Assembly (NCBI RefSeq): GCF_014779655.1
Contig: NZ_JACXYX010000004.1
Location: 124,001 to 188,000, forward strand
Direction: 5' to 3'
DNA length: 64,000 nucleotides
From: Nocardioides ganghwensis
Lineage (GTDB): Bacteria; Actinomycetota; Actinomycetes; Propionibacteriales; Nocardioidaceae
Part shown: positions 51,471 through 60,104 of the stretch, piece after piece
Layout: every line of letters begins with the position of its first letter
Numbering within the stretch: the stretch's first letter is position 1
Position numbers and translations under genes: made by a program
Notes under the pieces: generated by a model
What the model saw: only the letters and a program-made list of their open reading frames with translations
Told to the model about the DNA's origin: nothing
Databases searched by the model: none

Positions 51471-52309
51471 TGGCGACCACGAGCCCCGCGTCCGACGCGA
51501 CCCGCGACGTCCGTCCCACAGGCCGCCTGTCGGCGTGGGAGGGCATGGCCCGCCAGTACGACTACTGGCTCACCGTCCTCAAGCGCACGTGGCGCGGGGG
51601 TGTGGTCGGCAGCTTCCTGACCCCGCTGCTCTACGTCGTCGCGATGGGGGTCCTGCTCGGCGGCTTCATCGAGGGAGACCCTGACAAGCTCGAGGGAGCG
51701 ACCTCCTACCTCGCCTTCGTGGTGCCGGGCCTCGTGGCCTCGCACGCCATGACGATCGCCGTCAGCGAGTCGACCTACCCGGTCATGGGCGCCATCAAGT
51801 GGCACAAGACCTTCTACGCCCAGCTGGCCACGCCGCTGGCGGTGCGCGACCTGGTCAACGCCTTCATCGGGTTCGTGATGTTCCGCGTCGCCTCCGCGTG
51901 CGCCGTCTTCATGCTCGTCCTCGCACCCTTCGGCGTGTTCACGACGTGGTGGGGGCCGATCCTGGCCTGGCTGTCGCAGGTGCTCGTCGGCTTCGCCTTC
52001 GCCACCCTCGTCTTCGCCTACAGCGCCAGGCTGAAGTCCGAGGAGGGCTTCGGCGTGCTGTTCCGCCTGGGAGTCATCCCGCTGACGCTGTTCTCGGGGG
52101 CCTTCTTCCCCATCGGCAACCTCGGCCCGGTGCTCGAGTGGATCGCGCGCCTGACCCCGCTGTGGCACGGCGTCTCCCTGTCGCGGATGTTCTGCGTCGG
52201 GCAGGTCGACTGGTCGCTGGTGCTGCTGCACGTCGTCGTCCTCGTCACCCTCACCGTCGTCGGCTGGTTCCTCGCCGTGCGCAACCTCGACCGCCGGCTG
52301 GAGGTCTGA
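51470..52309 (+). CDS. ABC-2 type transporter permease
   Basis: A 279-aa membrane protein with about six helices (e.g. GSFLTPLLYVVAMGVLLGGF; SYLAFVVPGLVASHAM; LVGFAFATLVFAYSA; LVLLHVVVLVTLTVVGWFL). The motif GVIPLTLFSGAFFPI is the ABC-2 'exporter' signature. Its ATG overlaps the ATPase stop by 1 nt. It forms a heterodimer with the next permease (inferred from paired order and size). Confidence 0.92.
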   Translation: MATTSPASDATRDVRPTGRLSAWEGMARQYDYWLTVLKRTWRGGVVGSFLTPLLYVVAMGVLLGGFIEGDPDKLEGATSYLAFVVPGLVASHAMTIAVSESTYPVMGAIKWHKTFYAQLATPLAVRDLVNAFIGFVMFRVASACAVFMLVLAPFGVFTTWWGPILAWLSQVLVGFAFATLVFAYSARLKSEEGFGVLFRLGVIPLTLFSGAFFPIGNLGPVLEWIARLTPLWHGVSLSRMFCVGQVDWSLVLLHVVVLVTLTVVGWFLAVRNLDRRLEV

Positions 52310-52310
52310 G

Positions 52311-53111
52311 GTGGCACTGCTGCAGGAGATCCCGGCGCCCCTCACCCCGGCCGCAGCGACCAGGGTCCTGGTCCTGCGCAACTACGTCGTCTACAAGGAC
52401 GCCTGGAAGCTCTTCATCACCGGCTTCCTCGAGCCGGTCTTCTACCTCTTCTCGATCGGCATCGGGGTCGGCCAGCTGATCGACACCTTCGAGTTCCACG
52501 GCGAGGCGGTCCCCTACGCCGAGTTCGTCGCCCCCGCCATGCTCGCCACCTCGGCGTTCAACGGCGCGCTCCTCGACTCGACCTACAACGTCTTCTTCAA
52601 GCTCAAGTACGAGAAGCTCTACGACCAGATGCTCGCCACCCCGCTCTCGACGAGCGACATCGCGCGCGGCGAGATCACGTGGGGCCTGATGAGGGGCTCG
52701 GTCTACTCCGCCGCCTTCCTCGTCGTGATGGCGGCCATGGGCCTCACGCACTCGTGGTGGGCGCTGCTGGCCCTGCCCGCGGCGATCCTCATCGCCTTCG
52801 CCTTCTCCGCGGTCTGCATGGCCGTGACGACGTGGATGAAGAGCTGGCAGGACTTCGACAAGATCACCCTCGTCCAGATGCCGCTCTTCCTGTTCTCCGC
52901 CACGTTCTTCCCGGTCGAGGCGTTCGGCGACGGCGTGCTGCGCTGGGTCGTCGAGGCCACCCCGCTCTACCGCGGCGTCGTGCTGTGCCGCGAGCTGACG
53001 ACCGGCGTGGTGACCTGGGGGTCGGCCGTCTCGGTGGTCTACCTCGTCGTGATGGGCGTCATCGGCCTGCTCGTCGTACGCCGCCGCCTCGACAAGCTGC
53101 TGCTGACCTGA
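52311..53111 (+). CDS. ABC-2 type transporter permease
   Basis: A 266-aa membrane protein, GTG start, 1 nt after the previous stop and therefore translationally coupled. Six hydrophobic segments are seen, with FFPVEAFGDGVLRWVVEATPLYRG in the usual last-loop position and LVQMPLFLFSATFFPVEAF as the ABC-2 signature. Distinct from the preceding permease in sequence but of the same family. Confidence 0.92.
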   Translation: MALLQEIPAPLTPAAATRVLVLRNYVVYKDAWKLFITGFLEPVFYLFSIGIGVGQLIDTFEFHGEAVPYAEFVAPAMLATSAFNGALLDSTYNVFFKLKYEKLYDQMLATPLSTSDIARGEITWGLMRGSVYSAAFLVVMAAMGLTHSWWALLALPAAILIAFAFSAVCMAVTTWMKSWQDFDKITLVQMPLFLFSATFFPVEAFGDGVLRWVVEATPLYRGVVLCRELTTGVVTWGSAVSVVYLVVMGVIGLLVVRRRLDKLLLT

Positions 53112-53126
53112 GGCGCCCCGCGGGGC

Positions 53127-53132
53127 TAGGTT
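53127..53132 (+). promoter_or_regulatory. Putative leaderless -10 element of the fadD-like gene
   Basis: TAGGTT followed by exactly 6 nt and ATG at 53139. Confidence 0.55.
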
Positions 53133-53138
53133 CGGGGC

Positions 53139-54755
53139 ATGGACTCCTACGCCCAGGGCGAGACCGTTCCGGCACTGCTGGAGGAGACGATCGGCACCAA
53201 CCTCGCGCGCACGGTGTCGTCGTACGCCGACCGCGAGGCGCTGGTCGAGTGCGCGACGGGCCGCCGCTGGACCTGGGCCGAGCTGGACGCCGACGTGGAC
53301 GCCGTCGCCCGAGGGCTGATGGGCGCGGGCGTCCGCAAGGGTGACCGCGTCGGCATCTGGGGACCCAACAGCGCCGAGTGGACGCTGGTGCAGTTCGCCA
53401 CGGCCAAGGTCGGCGCGATCCTGGTCAACGTCAACCCGGCCTACCGGACCCATGAGTTCTCCTACGTGGTCAACCAGTCCGGGATGCGGCTGCTGGTCGC
53501 TGCCACGTCGTTCAAGACCAGCGACTACCGCGCGATGGTGGCGGAGACCGCTGCCGACAACCCGACCCTGGAGCGCGTCGTCCACCTCGACGACGAGGAG
53601 AGCTGGGCCGGTCTGCTGGCCGACGGCGACGCCGTCCCGGCCGCTGACCTGGCCGAGCGCTCGGCCTCGCTGGCGCCCGGGGACCCGATCAACATCCAGT
53701 ACACCTCGGGCACGACCGGCTTCCCCAAGGGCGCCACCCTGAGCCACCGCAACATCCTCAACAACGGCTACCTCGTCGGCGAGGTGTGCCGCTACACCGA
53801 GGAGGACCGGGTCTGCATCCCGGTGCCGTTCTACCACTGCTTCGGCATGGTCATGGGCAACCTCGCGTGCTCCTCGCACGGTGCGACGATGGTGGTCCCC
53901 GCCCCCGGCTTCGACCCCGCGCTGACCCTGCGCGCGGTCGCCGAGGAGTCCTGCACCTCGCTCTACGGCGTCCCGACGATGTTCATCGCCGAGTGGGCGC
54001 TGCCCGACTTCGCGTCCTACGACCTGTCCTCGGTGCGCACCGGCATCATGGCGGGCTCGCCGTGCCCGGCGGAGATGATGAAGAAGCTCATCGCCGCCGG
54101 CATCGAGGAGATGACCATCGCCTACGGCATGACCGAGACGTCCCCGGTGTCGATGCAGACCCGCACCGACGACTCCTTCGACCGCAAGGTCGGCACGGTC
54201 GGCCGGGTGTGCCCGCACCTCGAGGTCAAGATCGCCGACCCCCTCACGGGTGCCACGCTGCCGCGCGGGGAGTCCGGCGAGTTCTGCACCCGCGGCTACT
54301 CGGTGATGCTCGGCTACTGGGACGACCCGGAGAAGACCGCCGAGGCCGTCGACGCCGACGGGTGGATGCACACCGGCGACCTGGGCGTCATGGACGACGA
54401 CGGCTACGTCCAGATCACCGGACGGATCAAGGACATGGTCATCCGCGGCGGCGAGAACATCTACCCGCGCGAGGTCGAGGAGTTCCTCTACACCCACCCC
54501 GACATCGAGGACGTCCAGGTCGTCGGGGTGCCCGACGAGAAGTACGGCGAGGAGCTGTGCGCGTGGCTGCGGATGCGGCCCGGTGCCGAGCCGCTCGACG
54601 CCGACGCGGTGCGGGCGTACGCCAGCGGCAGGCTGGCCCACTACAAGGTGCCGCGCTACGTCATGGTGGTCGAGGAGTTCCCGATGACGGTGACCGGCAA
54701 GGTCCGCAAGGTGGAGATGCGCGAGGTGTCGGCGGAGCGGCTCGGTCTCCGCTGA
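53139..54755 (+). CDS. Acyl-CoA synthetase / AMP-binding ligase (FadD-like)
   Basis: A 538-aa adenylate-forming ligase that activates a carboxylic acid with ATP and CoA. P-loop [18 protein letters not shown] (core [10 protein letters not shown]) at about 186-200, the A5 motif YGMTETSP, the A7/A8 region [26 protein letters not shown] (core [14 protein letters not shown]), catalytic Lys near TVTGKVRK at the C-terminus. Medium/long-chain fatty acid CoA ligases share this pattern; the exact substrate is not evident. It starts 28 nt after the ABC operon but has its own leaderless-type -10. Its stop is 10 nt from the convergent nucleoside hydrolase. Confidence 0.95.
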   Translation: MDSYAQGETVPALLEETIGTNLARTVSSYADREALVECATGRRWTWAELDADVDAVARGLMGAGVRKGDRVGIWGPNSAEWTLVQFATAKVGAILVNVNPAYRTHEFSYVVNQSGMRLLVAATSFKTSDYRAMVAETAADNPTLERVVHLDDEESWAGLLADGDAVPAADLAERSASLAPGDPINIQYTSGTTGFPKGATLSHRNILNNGYLVGEVCRYTEEDRVCIPVPFYHCFGMVMGNLACSSHGATMVVPAPGFDPALTLRAVAEESCTSLYGVPTMFIAEWALPDFASYDLSSVRTGIMAGSPCPAEMMKKLIAAGIEEMTIAYGMTETSPVSMQTRTDDSFDRKVGTVGRVCPHLEVKIADPLTGATLPRGESGEFCTRGYSVMLGYWDDPEKTAEAVDADGWMHTGDLGVMDDDGYVQITGRIKDMVIRGGENIYPREVEEFLYTHPDIEDVQVVGVPDEKYGEELCAWLRMRPGAEPLDADAVRAYASGRLAHYKVPRYVMVVEEFPMTVTGKVRKVEMREVSAERLGLR

Positions 54756-54764
54756 GCACCCCGT

Positions 54765-55757
54765 TCAGCGGAAGACGCTGCGGTAGACCTCGTCGAGCGC
54801 GTCCGGGTCGAGCGCGGTGACCACCCGTACGTCCCCGTCACCCGTGCGCCGCAGCCGACCGCGGTCCTCCGTCGTGTCGACGGCCCACGTTCCCGTCTCG
54901 GTCGTGGCGGCGGCGGGGTGGACGAAGATCCCGGCGGTGGCGAGGTCCCAGTAGGCAGGGGACGTGAAACCGGGCACCCGGCCCAGGCCGCCGACCACGG
55001 GGCCGGCCAGACCGTCCGGGGCTCCGGGCGGCAGGGGGTCGTCGGGCACGATCGTGACCGGCACCGGGCCGTCGACGACCTCGGCGAGGGGCACCGGGTC
55101 CGCGCCGGCGTTCCACTCCGCGACGCCGTCGGCGTGCGAGGCGCTGTCCACGCTCCCGGCCATCGTGATGACGCCGTCGAGCCGGGCGTACGCCGCCGGG
55201 TGCTCGCGCAGCACCGCGGCCACCTCGGTCAGGGGACCGAGCGCGACGACCTGGAGGTCGGCGTGGCGCCGGGCCAGGCGGGCGATGAGCTCGTCGGCCG
55301 GGGCCCGGACCGGCGTGAGGTCGCTCGGGTCCCCGTCGCGCGGCAACCCGCTGTGCATCAACGCGCCGGCTCCCCAGTCGGCCGGGAAGGCCACACCGTC
55401 GTCGCCGCGCGGTGTGGTGCCGCACGCCACCGGCGGCGGGGTCGCCGCGAGCGCCTCGAAGAAGTCGGCGAGCAGGCCCGTGCCGCGGCAGTCGAGCTGG
55501 CCCGTCATCGGGACGGTCACCGCCACGACGTCCACGGCAGGGTGGCGGAGCAGCAGCGCGAGGGCGGCCAGGTCGTCAGGTGCCAGGTCGGTGTCCACGA
55601 CGACGGGTACGGCGTCGCTCCGCTTGTCGGCGGCCGGGGCCATCGGTCCCGGGACGAAGACCTCGCCGTCGACGTCGGACGCCGCCGGGCTGCACGCCGC
55701 GACCACGGCGACGACAAGAGGGACGACAAGAGGGACGAGGAGGAGCCGGCGCTTCAC
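54765..55757 (-). CDS. Lipoprotein nucleoside hydrolase
   Basis: A 330-aa inosine/uridine-preferring nucleoside hydrolase. The N-terminus KRRLLLVPLVVPLVVAVVAAC has a lipobox Cys at about 22, so it is probably anchored outside the membrane. Calcium-binding Asp motif VVVDTDLAPDDLAALALLL (DTDxxxDD) and the catalytic-region MAGSVDSASHADGVAEWNAGADP (Asn and Asp ligands) are present. GTG at 55757 overlaps the upstream permease stop (GTGA), so it is the last gene of the six-gene ECF operon. A function in releasing bases and ribose from nucleosides at the cell surface is inferred. Confidence 0.9.
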   Translation of the reverse strand: MKRRLLLVPLVVPLVVAVVAACSPAASDVDGEVFVPGPMAPAADKRSDAVPVVVDTDLAPDDLAALALLLRHPAVDVVAVTVPMTGQLDCRGTGLLADFFEALAATPPPVACGTTPRGDDGVAFPADWGAGALMHSGLPRDGDPSDLTPVRAPADELIARLARRHADLQVVALGPLTEVAAVLREHPAAYARLDGVITMAGSVDSASHADGVAEWNAGADPVPLAEVVDGPVPVTIVPDDPLPPGAPDGLAGPVVGGLGRVPGFTSPAYWDLATAGIFVHPAAATTETGTWAVDTTEDRGRLRRTGDGDVRVVTALDPDALDEVYRSVFR

Positions 55758-56662
55758 GGGATCACCACGTGCTGTCCGACCACGCCGGCGACTGCGAGGG
55801 CCAGTCCGGCCGCGAGCAGGACGCGGCGCCCGGGCCGGGGCCACGCCGCCGCGAGCAGCAGTGCGGCGAGACCGAGCAGCCACACGTCGTGCCACCACGC
55901 GAGCGCACCGGAGACCCACTGGCGGGCCCAGCCGCCGCTGGTGTGGGGCTCGCCGACGAGGAGCCAGTCGGAGGGGAACGAGAGCGGGTCGGCCGTGGCC
56001 GGTCCGACCTCGAGCACGAGGGGCTGGACCTGCATGATCGAGAAGGGCGTCACCGACGCGTGGCCGAAGAGCCAGTAGACCATCACGACGAACCACAGGA
56101 CGAAGAGCGCGGGGACCAGGGCGACCAGCCGCGACACGCGCCGTCCCAGCGCGGCACCCAGGGCAACGGCCAGCACTCCGAGGACCACGAACTGGGACAG
56201 CTCCGCCGTCGTGTGCAGCGCCTCCGTCGTACGCCCGGGCTCCATGCCGATCCAGAGCCCGCCGAGGTCGCGCTCGCGCCAGGCGACGAGACCGGCGAAG
56301 CCCGCCGCCACCAGGACGAACAGGGTGGCGGCCAGGAGCCGGGCGAGCACACGCTGGTGCTCCGCCACCGGTGCTGCCGGGGCGACCTCCAGGCGTGCGC
56401 GGTGGAAGGGCACCGCGACGGCGAGCGAGATGCCGAAGAGCAGGGGGACCGCGGTGGGGTTCATCGCCTCGTAGGACGAGGCCGGCCACTCGCCCGGCTC
56501 GGGCACCACCATCCACATCCCCCAGACGGACAGCGCCAGGCACAGCCACGGCACGGGGTTGCGCATCATCCGTCGCGCCTCGGCGTGGACGAGGGCGCGG
56601 AGCACGTGCGAGCGGGTCGACACGGCCGGAGCGGGTGCGCGACCCGCCGTCACGGCGCTCAT
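55754..56662 (-). CDS. ABC transporter permease subunit
   Basis: A 302-aa multi-helix membrane protein (about seven segments). Parts seen: MMRNPVPWLCLALSVWGMWMVV, AVPLLFGISLAVAVPF, LFVLVAAGFAGLVAW, LVALVPALFVLWFVVMVYWLF, LGLAALLLAAAWP. ATG at 56662 overlaps the preceding stop by 4 nt (ATGA), and its stop overlaps the nucleoside hydrolase start. No extracellular solute-binding domain. It is predicted to pair with the smaller permease and the adjacent ATPase. Confidence 0.85.
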   Translation of the reverse strand: MSAVTAGRAPAPAVSTRSHVLRALVHAEARRMMRNPVPWLCLALSVWGMWMVVPEPGEWPASSYEAMNPTAVPLLFGISLAVAVPFHRARLEVAPAAPVAEHQRVLARLLAATLFVLVAAGFAGLVAWRERDLGGLWIGMEPGRTTEALHTTAELSQFVVLGVLAVALGAALGRRVSRLVALVPALFVLWFVVMVYWLFGHASVTPFSIMQVQPLVLEVGPATADPLSFPSDWLLVGEPHTSGGWARQWVSGALAWWHDVWLLGLAALLLAAAWPRPGRRVLLAAGLALAVAGVVGQHVVIP

Positions 56663-57207
56663 CGCCGCCGTCCGGCGACGCAGAGGAGGGTGGCCGCGGC
56701 GAGCACCCACCAGGGGTCCGTCAGCCACCAGGCGATGACGTCGGACGTCGTCCCGGACGGCACCACCTGGTGGAGGGTGAAGAGGGCGACGGGCGTGGAT
56801 GCGCCGAGGAGCACGGCGCGTCGCGGCGGCGCCCACACGGCGACGGCGACGCCCGTCGCGGTCAGGGCGAGCAGCGGGCCCGGCCCGGACAGCTGCGCCG
56901 TCGACAGTGAGTCGAGCAGCCACCAGACGGCCAGGGCAGGGGCACCGACCACGGCGAGGCGCAGCACCCGGCGCCGCATGACGGACACCGGGAGGGCCTC
57001 CAGCAGGGCTGCAGCCGGGTCCTGCAGCCCCGCCACCACCGTGGCGGCCAGTCCGGCGGCCGCGATCGCCAGGACGAGGTCGGCGGGACGGTCGGCGTAC
57101 CCGGTGAGCGCGGTGGCTGCGACGAGCAGTCCGGCGAGCGCGGCGCCGGGAGTCCACCGGGTGGCCCGTGCGGTGGGCAGGGCGGCCTGCACGAGGACGC
57201 TGCTCAC
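56659..57207 (-). CDS. Small membrane protein, probable ABC permease subunit
   Basis: A 182-aa hydrophobic protein with about five helices (GAALAGLLVAATALTGYA; LVLAIAAAGLAATVVAGL; VVGAPALAVWWLLDSL; LLALTATGVAVAVWA; DPWWVLAAATLLCVA). GTG at 57207 overlaps the ATPase stop (GTGA). It has no clear family match by eye. Position between ATPase and permease suggests it is part of the transporter. Confidence 0.8.
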   Translation of the reverse strand: MSSVLVQAALPTARATRWTPGAALAGLLVAATALTGYADRPADLVLAIAAAGLAATVVAGLQDPAAALLEALPVSVMRRRVLRLAVVGAPALAVWWLLDSLSTAQLSGPGPLLALTATGVAVAVWAPPRRAVLLGASTPVALFTLHQVVPSGTTSDVIAWWLTDPWWVLAAATLLCVAGRRR

Positions 57208-58073
57208 CGGGCCAGCCTCGTCACGAGCAGGTAGCCGTCGTCGACGGTGGGGACTGCGGGCGAGGCACCTGCCGGCGGTGTGCCGACGTGGCGGCGCGTA
57301 CCGGGCCCGGTGAGCCACGAGCGCAGCGCGGTCGGCTCCTCGACGTCGGACTCCCACACCCGTCCCTCGGCCTCACCGGCCAGTGCGGCCGGGGTGCCGG
57401 ACCAGCAGATCCGGCCACGGTCCATCACGAGCACGTGCTGGCAGAGGGCCGCGACCTCGGCGGTGTTGTGCGTCGACAGGACGACGCAGCCGCGGTGGGC
57501 CGTCTCGGCCAGCACCGACCGGAGGGCGATGCGCTGCTCCGGGTCCAGACCTGTCGCCGGCTCGTCGAGGACCAGCAGGTCGGGGCTGCCCACGAGCGCC
57601 GACGCCAGGGCCACCCGCTGCTGCATGCCTCCCGACAGGGTCCGGATGCGCTTGTGCATCCGGTCGCCCAGGCCGACGGCCTCGAGCACCGCCGCGGCCT
57701 CGCGCCGTCGCCACGCGGCGTCCGTGTGCTCCTTGAGGATGGCGACGTAGTCGACCATCTCGAGCGGCGTGAAGCCGGTGTAGAGCCGCGGCGACTGCGG
57801 GAGGTAGCCGAGGCGGCGGCGCACCTCGGTGCGCGCGGTCGGTGACGCCGGGTCGAGGCCCAGCAGCGACAGCGATCCCCGGTCGGGGGCGAGCACGGTG
57901 GCCAGGATGCGCAGCAGGGTCGTCTTGCCCGCGCCGTTGGGGCCGAGCACGCCCACGATCCCGCGGCCGAGGCCGAGGTCGACGTCGTCGACGGCGGTGA
58001 GCGATCCGAAGCGCTTGGTGATGCCGGCGGTCTCGAGCAGCGTGCCCGTGGCCGTGTGGGTGGTGGTGGTCAT
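57204..58073 (-). CDS. ABC transporter ATP-binding protein
   Basis: A 289-aa ATPase. Walker A GPNGAGKTT, Q-loop YLPQSPRLY, signature LSGGMQQRV, Walker B LLVLDEPATGLDPEQ, H-loop STHNTAEV. The ATG at 58073 overlaps the anti-sigma-like stop (ATGA) and its stop overlaps the small membrane protein start. The C-terminal ~60 residues are specific to this subgroup (VWESDVEEPTALRSW). Expected to power export with the two membrane subunits. Confidence 0.93.
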   Translation of the reverse strand: MTTTTHTATGTLLETAGITKRFGSLTAVDDVDLGLGRGIVGVLGPNGAGKTTLLRILATVLAPDRGSLSLLGLDPASPTARTEVRRRLGYLPQSPRLYTGFTPLEMVDYVAILKEHTDAAWRRREAAAVLEAVGLGDRMHKRIRTLSGGMQQRVALASALVGSPDLLVLDEPATGLDPEQRIALRSVLAETAHRGCVVLSTHNTAEVAALCQHVLVMDRGRICWSGTPAALAGEAEGRVWESDVEEPTALRSWLTGPGTRRHVGTPPAGASPAVPTVDDGYLLVTRLAR

Positions 58074-58876
58074 GCGTTCCTCCGGTAGGCGACGGCGTCG
58101 CGACGAACGATGGTGAGCGCGACCGCGGCGAGCGCGATCGCGAGGGCGGTGAGCTGGCTGGGGGCCGAGGCGAGGACCTCGCTGACGACGTCCGCGGGCA
58201 CCCGGCGCAGGGCGGCCGGCCACGACACGGCCACCGCCCACGTCGAGCCGAGGCAGGCGGCGACGACCGCGGGGTCGAGGCGCGAGGTGCCGGCCAGGGC
58301 CACCAACGAGGCCAGCGCCGCACCGGGCAGCAGCCAGCCGAGGGCGATGTCCACGGGAAGGCCGAGCAGCAGCGCGCTCCCGACGCCGATCGGCACGGCG
58401 GTGAGGGCGACCAGCACGGCTCGCGCAGCAACGACCCGCAGGCCGGCGCTCGGGGTGGCGAGGGCGAGCTCCCCGGCCGGTTCGGCGCCGCGTCCGTAGG
58501 CGAGCGCCACGGCGGCGAGGGGGGCGACGGGCGCCAGCGCCATGAACAGGGGCAGCCTGCCCCCGACCACGGTGACCACGACGGGGAGGGCGAGCAGCAG
58601 CAGGAGCGAGGCCAGCCAGGCCGTCCGCAGGCCGGGAGTGGCCAGGCCGAGGCGCAGGAGCCGGCTGGACCGCGGCCGGTCGATCCGGTCAGCCAGCGCC
58701 TCCCACCGTCGTACGGAGTCCTCCGGCGTCGCCCGGACGGAGAGGGTGCTCGTACGGCGACGGCAGTCCGCGCAGCGGAGCAGGTGCGCCTCGACGGATG
58801 CCGCGAGCAGGGGAGCGGCGGAACCGGTCGCCCAGGACCGGAGCGTCTCCTCGTCGGCGTGCCAGGTCTGCGTCAC
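58070..58876 (-). CDS. Zinc-finger (zf-HC2) anti-sigma-like membrane protein
   Basis: A 268-aa protein, GTG start overlapping the sigma stop by 4 nt. Its N-terminal ~60 residues hold the anti-sigma zinc motif H-x3-C-x2-C (AHLLRCADCRRR at about 33-41), preceded by helix EETLRSWATG. Six or so transmembrane helices follow (SLLLLLALPVVVTVV, LAPVAPLAAVALAYG, LTAVPIGVGSALLLGL, and others), more than a typical single-pass anti-sigma. It probably holds the adjacent ECF sigma factor inactive and may sense membrane state; the large membrane part could also act with the ABC transporter (inference). Confidence 0.85.
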   Translation of the reverse strand: MTQTWHADEETLRSWATGSAAPLLAASVEAHLLRCADCRRRTSTLSVRATPEDSVRRWEALADRIDRPRSSRLLRLGLATPGLRTAWLASLLLLLALPVVVTVVGGRLPLFMALAPVAPLAAVALAYGRGAEPAGELALATPSAGLRVVAARAVLVALTAVPIGVGSALLLGLPVDIALGWLLPGAALASLVALAGTSRLDPAVVAACLGSTWAVAVSWPAALRRVPADVVSEVLASAPSQLTALAIALAAVALTIVRRDAVAYRRNA

Positions 58877-59439
58877 AGCAGTCCCTCCCTCAGCTCGGTG
58901 CGAGCGCGGCTCATCCGGCTCTTCACGGTGCCGCTCGGGATGCCGAGCAGCGCGGCGGCCTCGCGCGTGGTGAGGCCGTCGAGGACGGTGGCCTGGACGA
59001 CGGCCTGCAGCTCGGGGGAGAGCCGGGAGAAGGCGAGGCCCACGTCGCTGTGCTCCACCCGGGCGAGGACCTCCTCCTCCGCGGACGCCATCGGCGACCC
59101 GCGCAGGTTGCGCAGCCGCTCGACGACGTTGGCCCGCGGCCGGAGCTGGTGGAGCATCGACCGCACGGCGATGCCCCACAGCCAGGCGGCGACCTCGCCG
59201 TCGCCCCGCCAGCCGGACGGCTTGCGCCAGACCGCGAGGAACGTGTCCTGGACCGCGGTGTCGACGATCGCCGGGTCGGCGCACCGTCGCGACAGCCGGA
59301 CGGCCAGCCACGGCTCGTGGCGCACGAACAGCTCGTGGAGCGCGCCGCGGTCGGCGTCTGCGACCGCGGCCAGCAGCTCGGCGTCGGACCGGTTGTCGAC
59401 GCCCTCTCGGGCGTCCCATCCGGTGTCGTCCACTCTCAT
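58873..59439 (-). CDS. ECF RNA polymerase sigma factor
   Basis: A 188-aa group 4 sigma factor. Region 2 (LFVRHEPWLAVRLSRRCADPAIVDTAVQDTFLAVW; core IVDTAVQDTFLAVW) and region 4 (LDGLTTREAAALLGIPSGTVKSRMSRAR; core TTREAAALLGIPSGTVKSR). ATG at 59439 with TAGGAG about 7 nt upstream. First gene of a six-gene operon; it is divergent from the SOD-like gene across a nested palindrome (59471-59521) that may carry both promoters. ECF operons are usually autoregulated. Confidence 0.93.
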   Translation of the reverse strand: MRVDDTGWDAREGVDNRSDAELLAAVADADRGALHELFVRHEPWLAVRLSRRCADPAIVDTAVQDTFLAVWRKPSGWRGDGEVAAWLWGIAVRSMLHQLRPRANVVERLRNLRGSPMASAEEEVLARVEHSDVGLAFSRLSPELQAVVQATVLDGLTTREAAALLGIPSGTVKSRMSRARTELREGLL

Positions 59440-59470
59440 CACGTCTCCTAGTTGCGACGACGCCCATGAT

Positions 59471-59521
59471 CGGTTCGCCCACGTTGCGATGTCGTGCACC
59501 GGTCCAGACCGGTGCGAACCG
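59471..59521. promoter_or_regulatory. Nested inverted repeats in the divergent ECF-operon/SOD promoter region
   Basis: Inner palindrome GCACCGGTC (59496-59504), CA, GACCGGTGC (59507-59515) is perfect. Outer arms CGGTTCGC (59471-59478) and GCGAACCG (59514-59521) are also perfectly complementary. Both sets lie between divergent starts (59439 and 59599), where a terminator is not expected. A regulator-binding site is the likely role; the GAAC/GTTC cores also resemble ECF -35-like sequences. Confidence 0.7.
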
Positions 59522-59598
59522 AACACCGACGTCGGCGGCACCTCCTCGTGGCGGGCCGACCGGTCCGGCGCACGAGCTCGAGCACGGAGGAGGACCAG

Positions 59599-60096
59599 AT
59601 GTTGAGGATCAGGACGGGAGTGGCGGCGGCAGCCGTCCTTGCCGCGGTGCCCGCGACCGCGGTGGCAGCAGGGGTGCTGGTGGACCACGGGCACGGACCC
59701 ACGGTCGTGCACGACGCGGCGTACGAGCAGGTGAAGACGCAGGTGCACGCCTGGTCGAGCAACGGGACCACGCGCGTGCGTCTCATGGTGAGCGGGCTGC
59801 CGGCCGACCGGACGTTCGGTGCGCACGTGCACACGGGTGGCTGTGGCGCGGACCCGCTCGCGTCCGGCGGTCACTACCAGCACTCGACCGACGCGACCGT
59901 CCCGCTGGCCGAGCGGGAGGTCTGGCTCGACGTCACCTCGGACGAGCGCGGTCGAGGCGTCGCCACGGCGACGGTGCCGTGGACGTTCGCGCCGGGCACG
60001 GCGGGGTCGGTCGTGATCCACGCGCTGCCCACCAACACGACCACCGGGGCTGCGGGCGCCCGGCTGGCCTGCACCAGCGTCGCGTTCGGAGGCTGA
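59599..60096 (+). CDS. Secreted Cu/Zn-superoxide-dismutase-like protein, probably copper-only
   Basis: A 165-aa secreted protein; GGAGGAGG lies just upstream of ATG, and the signal peptide ends near TAVAAG. Copper-ligand pattern is complete: H76 and H78 (FGAHVH), H92 (GGHYQ) and H141 (VVIHA). The disulfide pair is C82 (TGGCG) and C158 (RLAC), with active-site Arg R155. The zinc loop (extra His and Asp after GGH) is missing, as in copper-only SODs such as mycobacterial SodC. Divergent from the ECF operon, which suggests shared stress regulation (inference). Confidence 0.85.
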   Translation: MLRIRTGVAAAAVLAAVPATAVAAGVLVDHGHGPTVVHDAAYEQVKTQVHAWSSNGTTRVRLMVSGLPADRTFGAHVHTGGCGADPLASGGHYQHSTDATVPLAEREVWLDVTSDERGRGVATATVPWTFAPGTAGSVVIHALPTNTTTGAAGARLACTSVAFGG

Positions 60097-60104
60097 CTGG
60101 TTGG

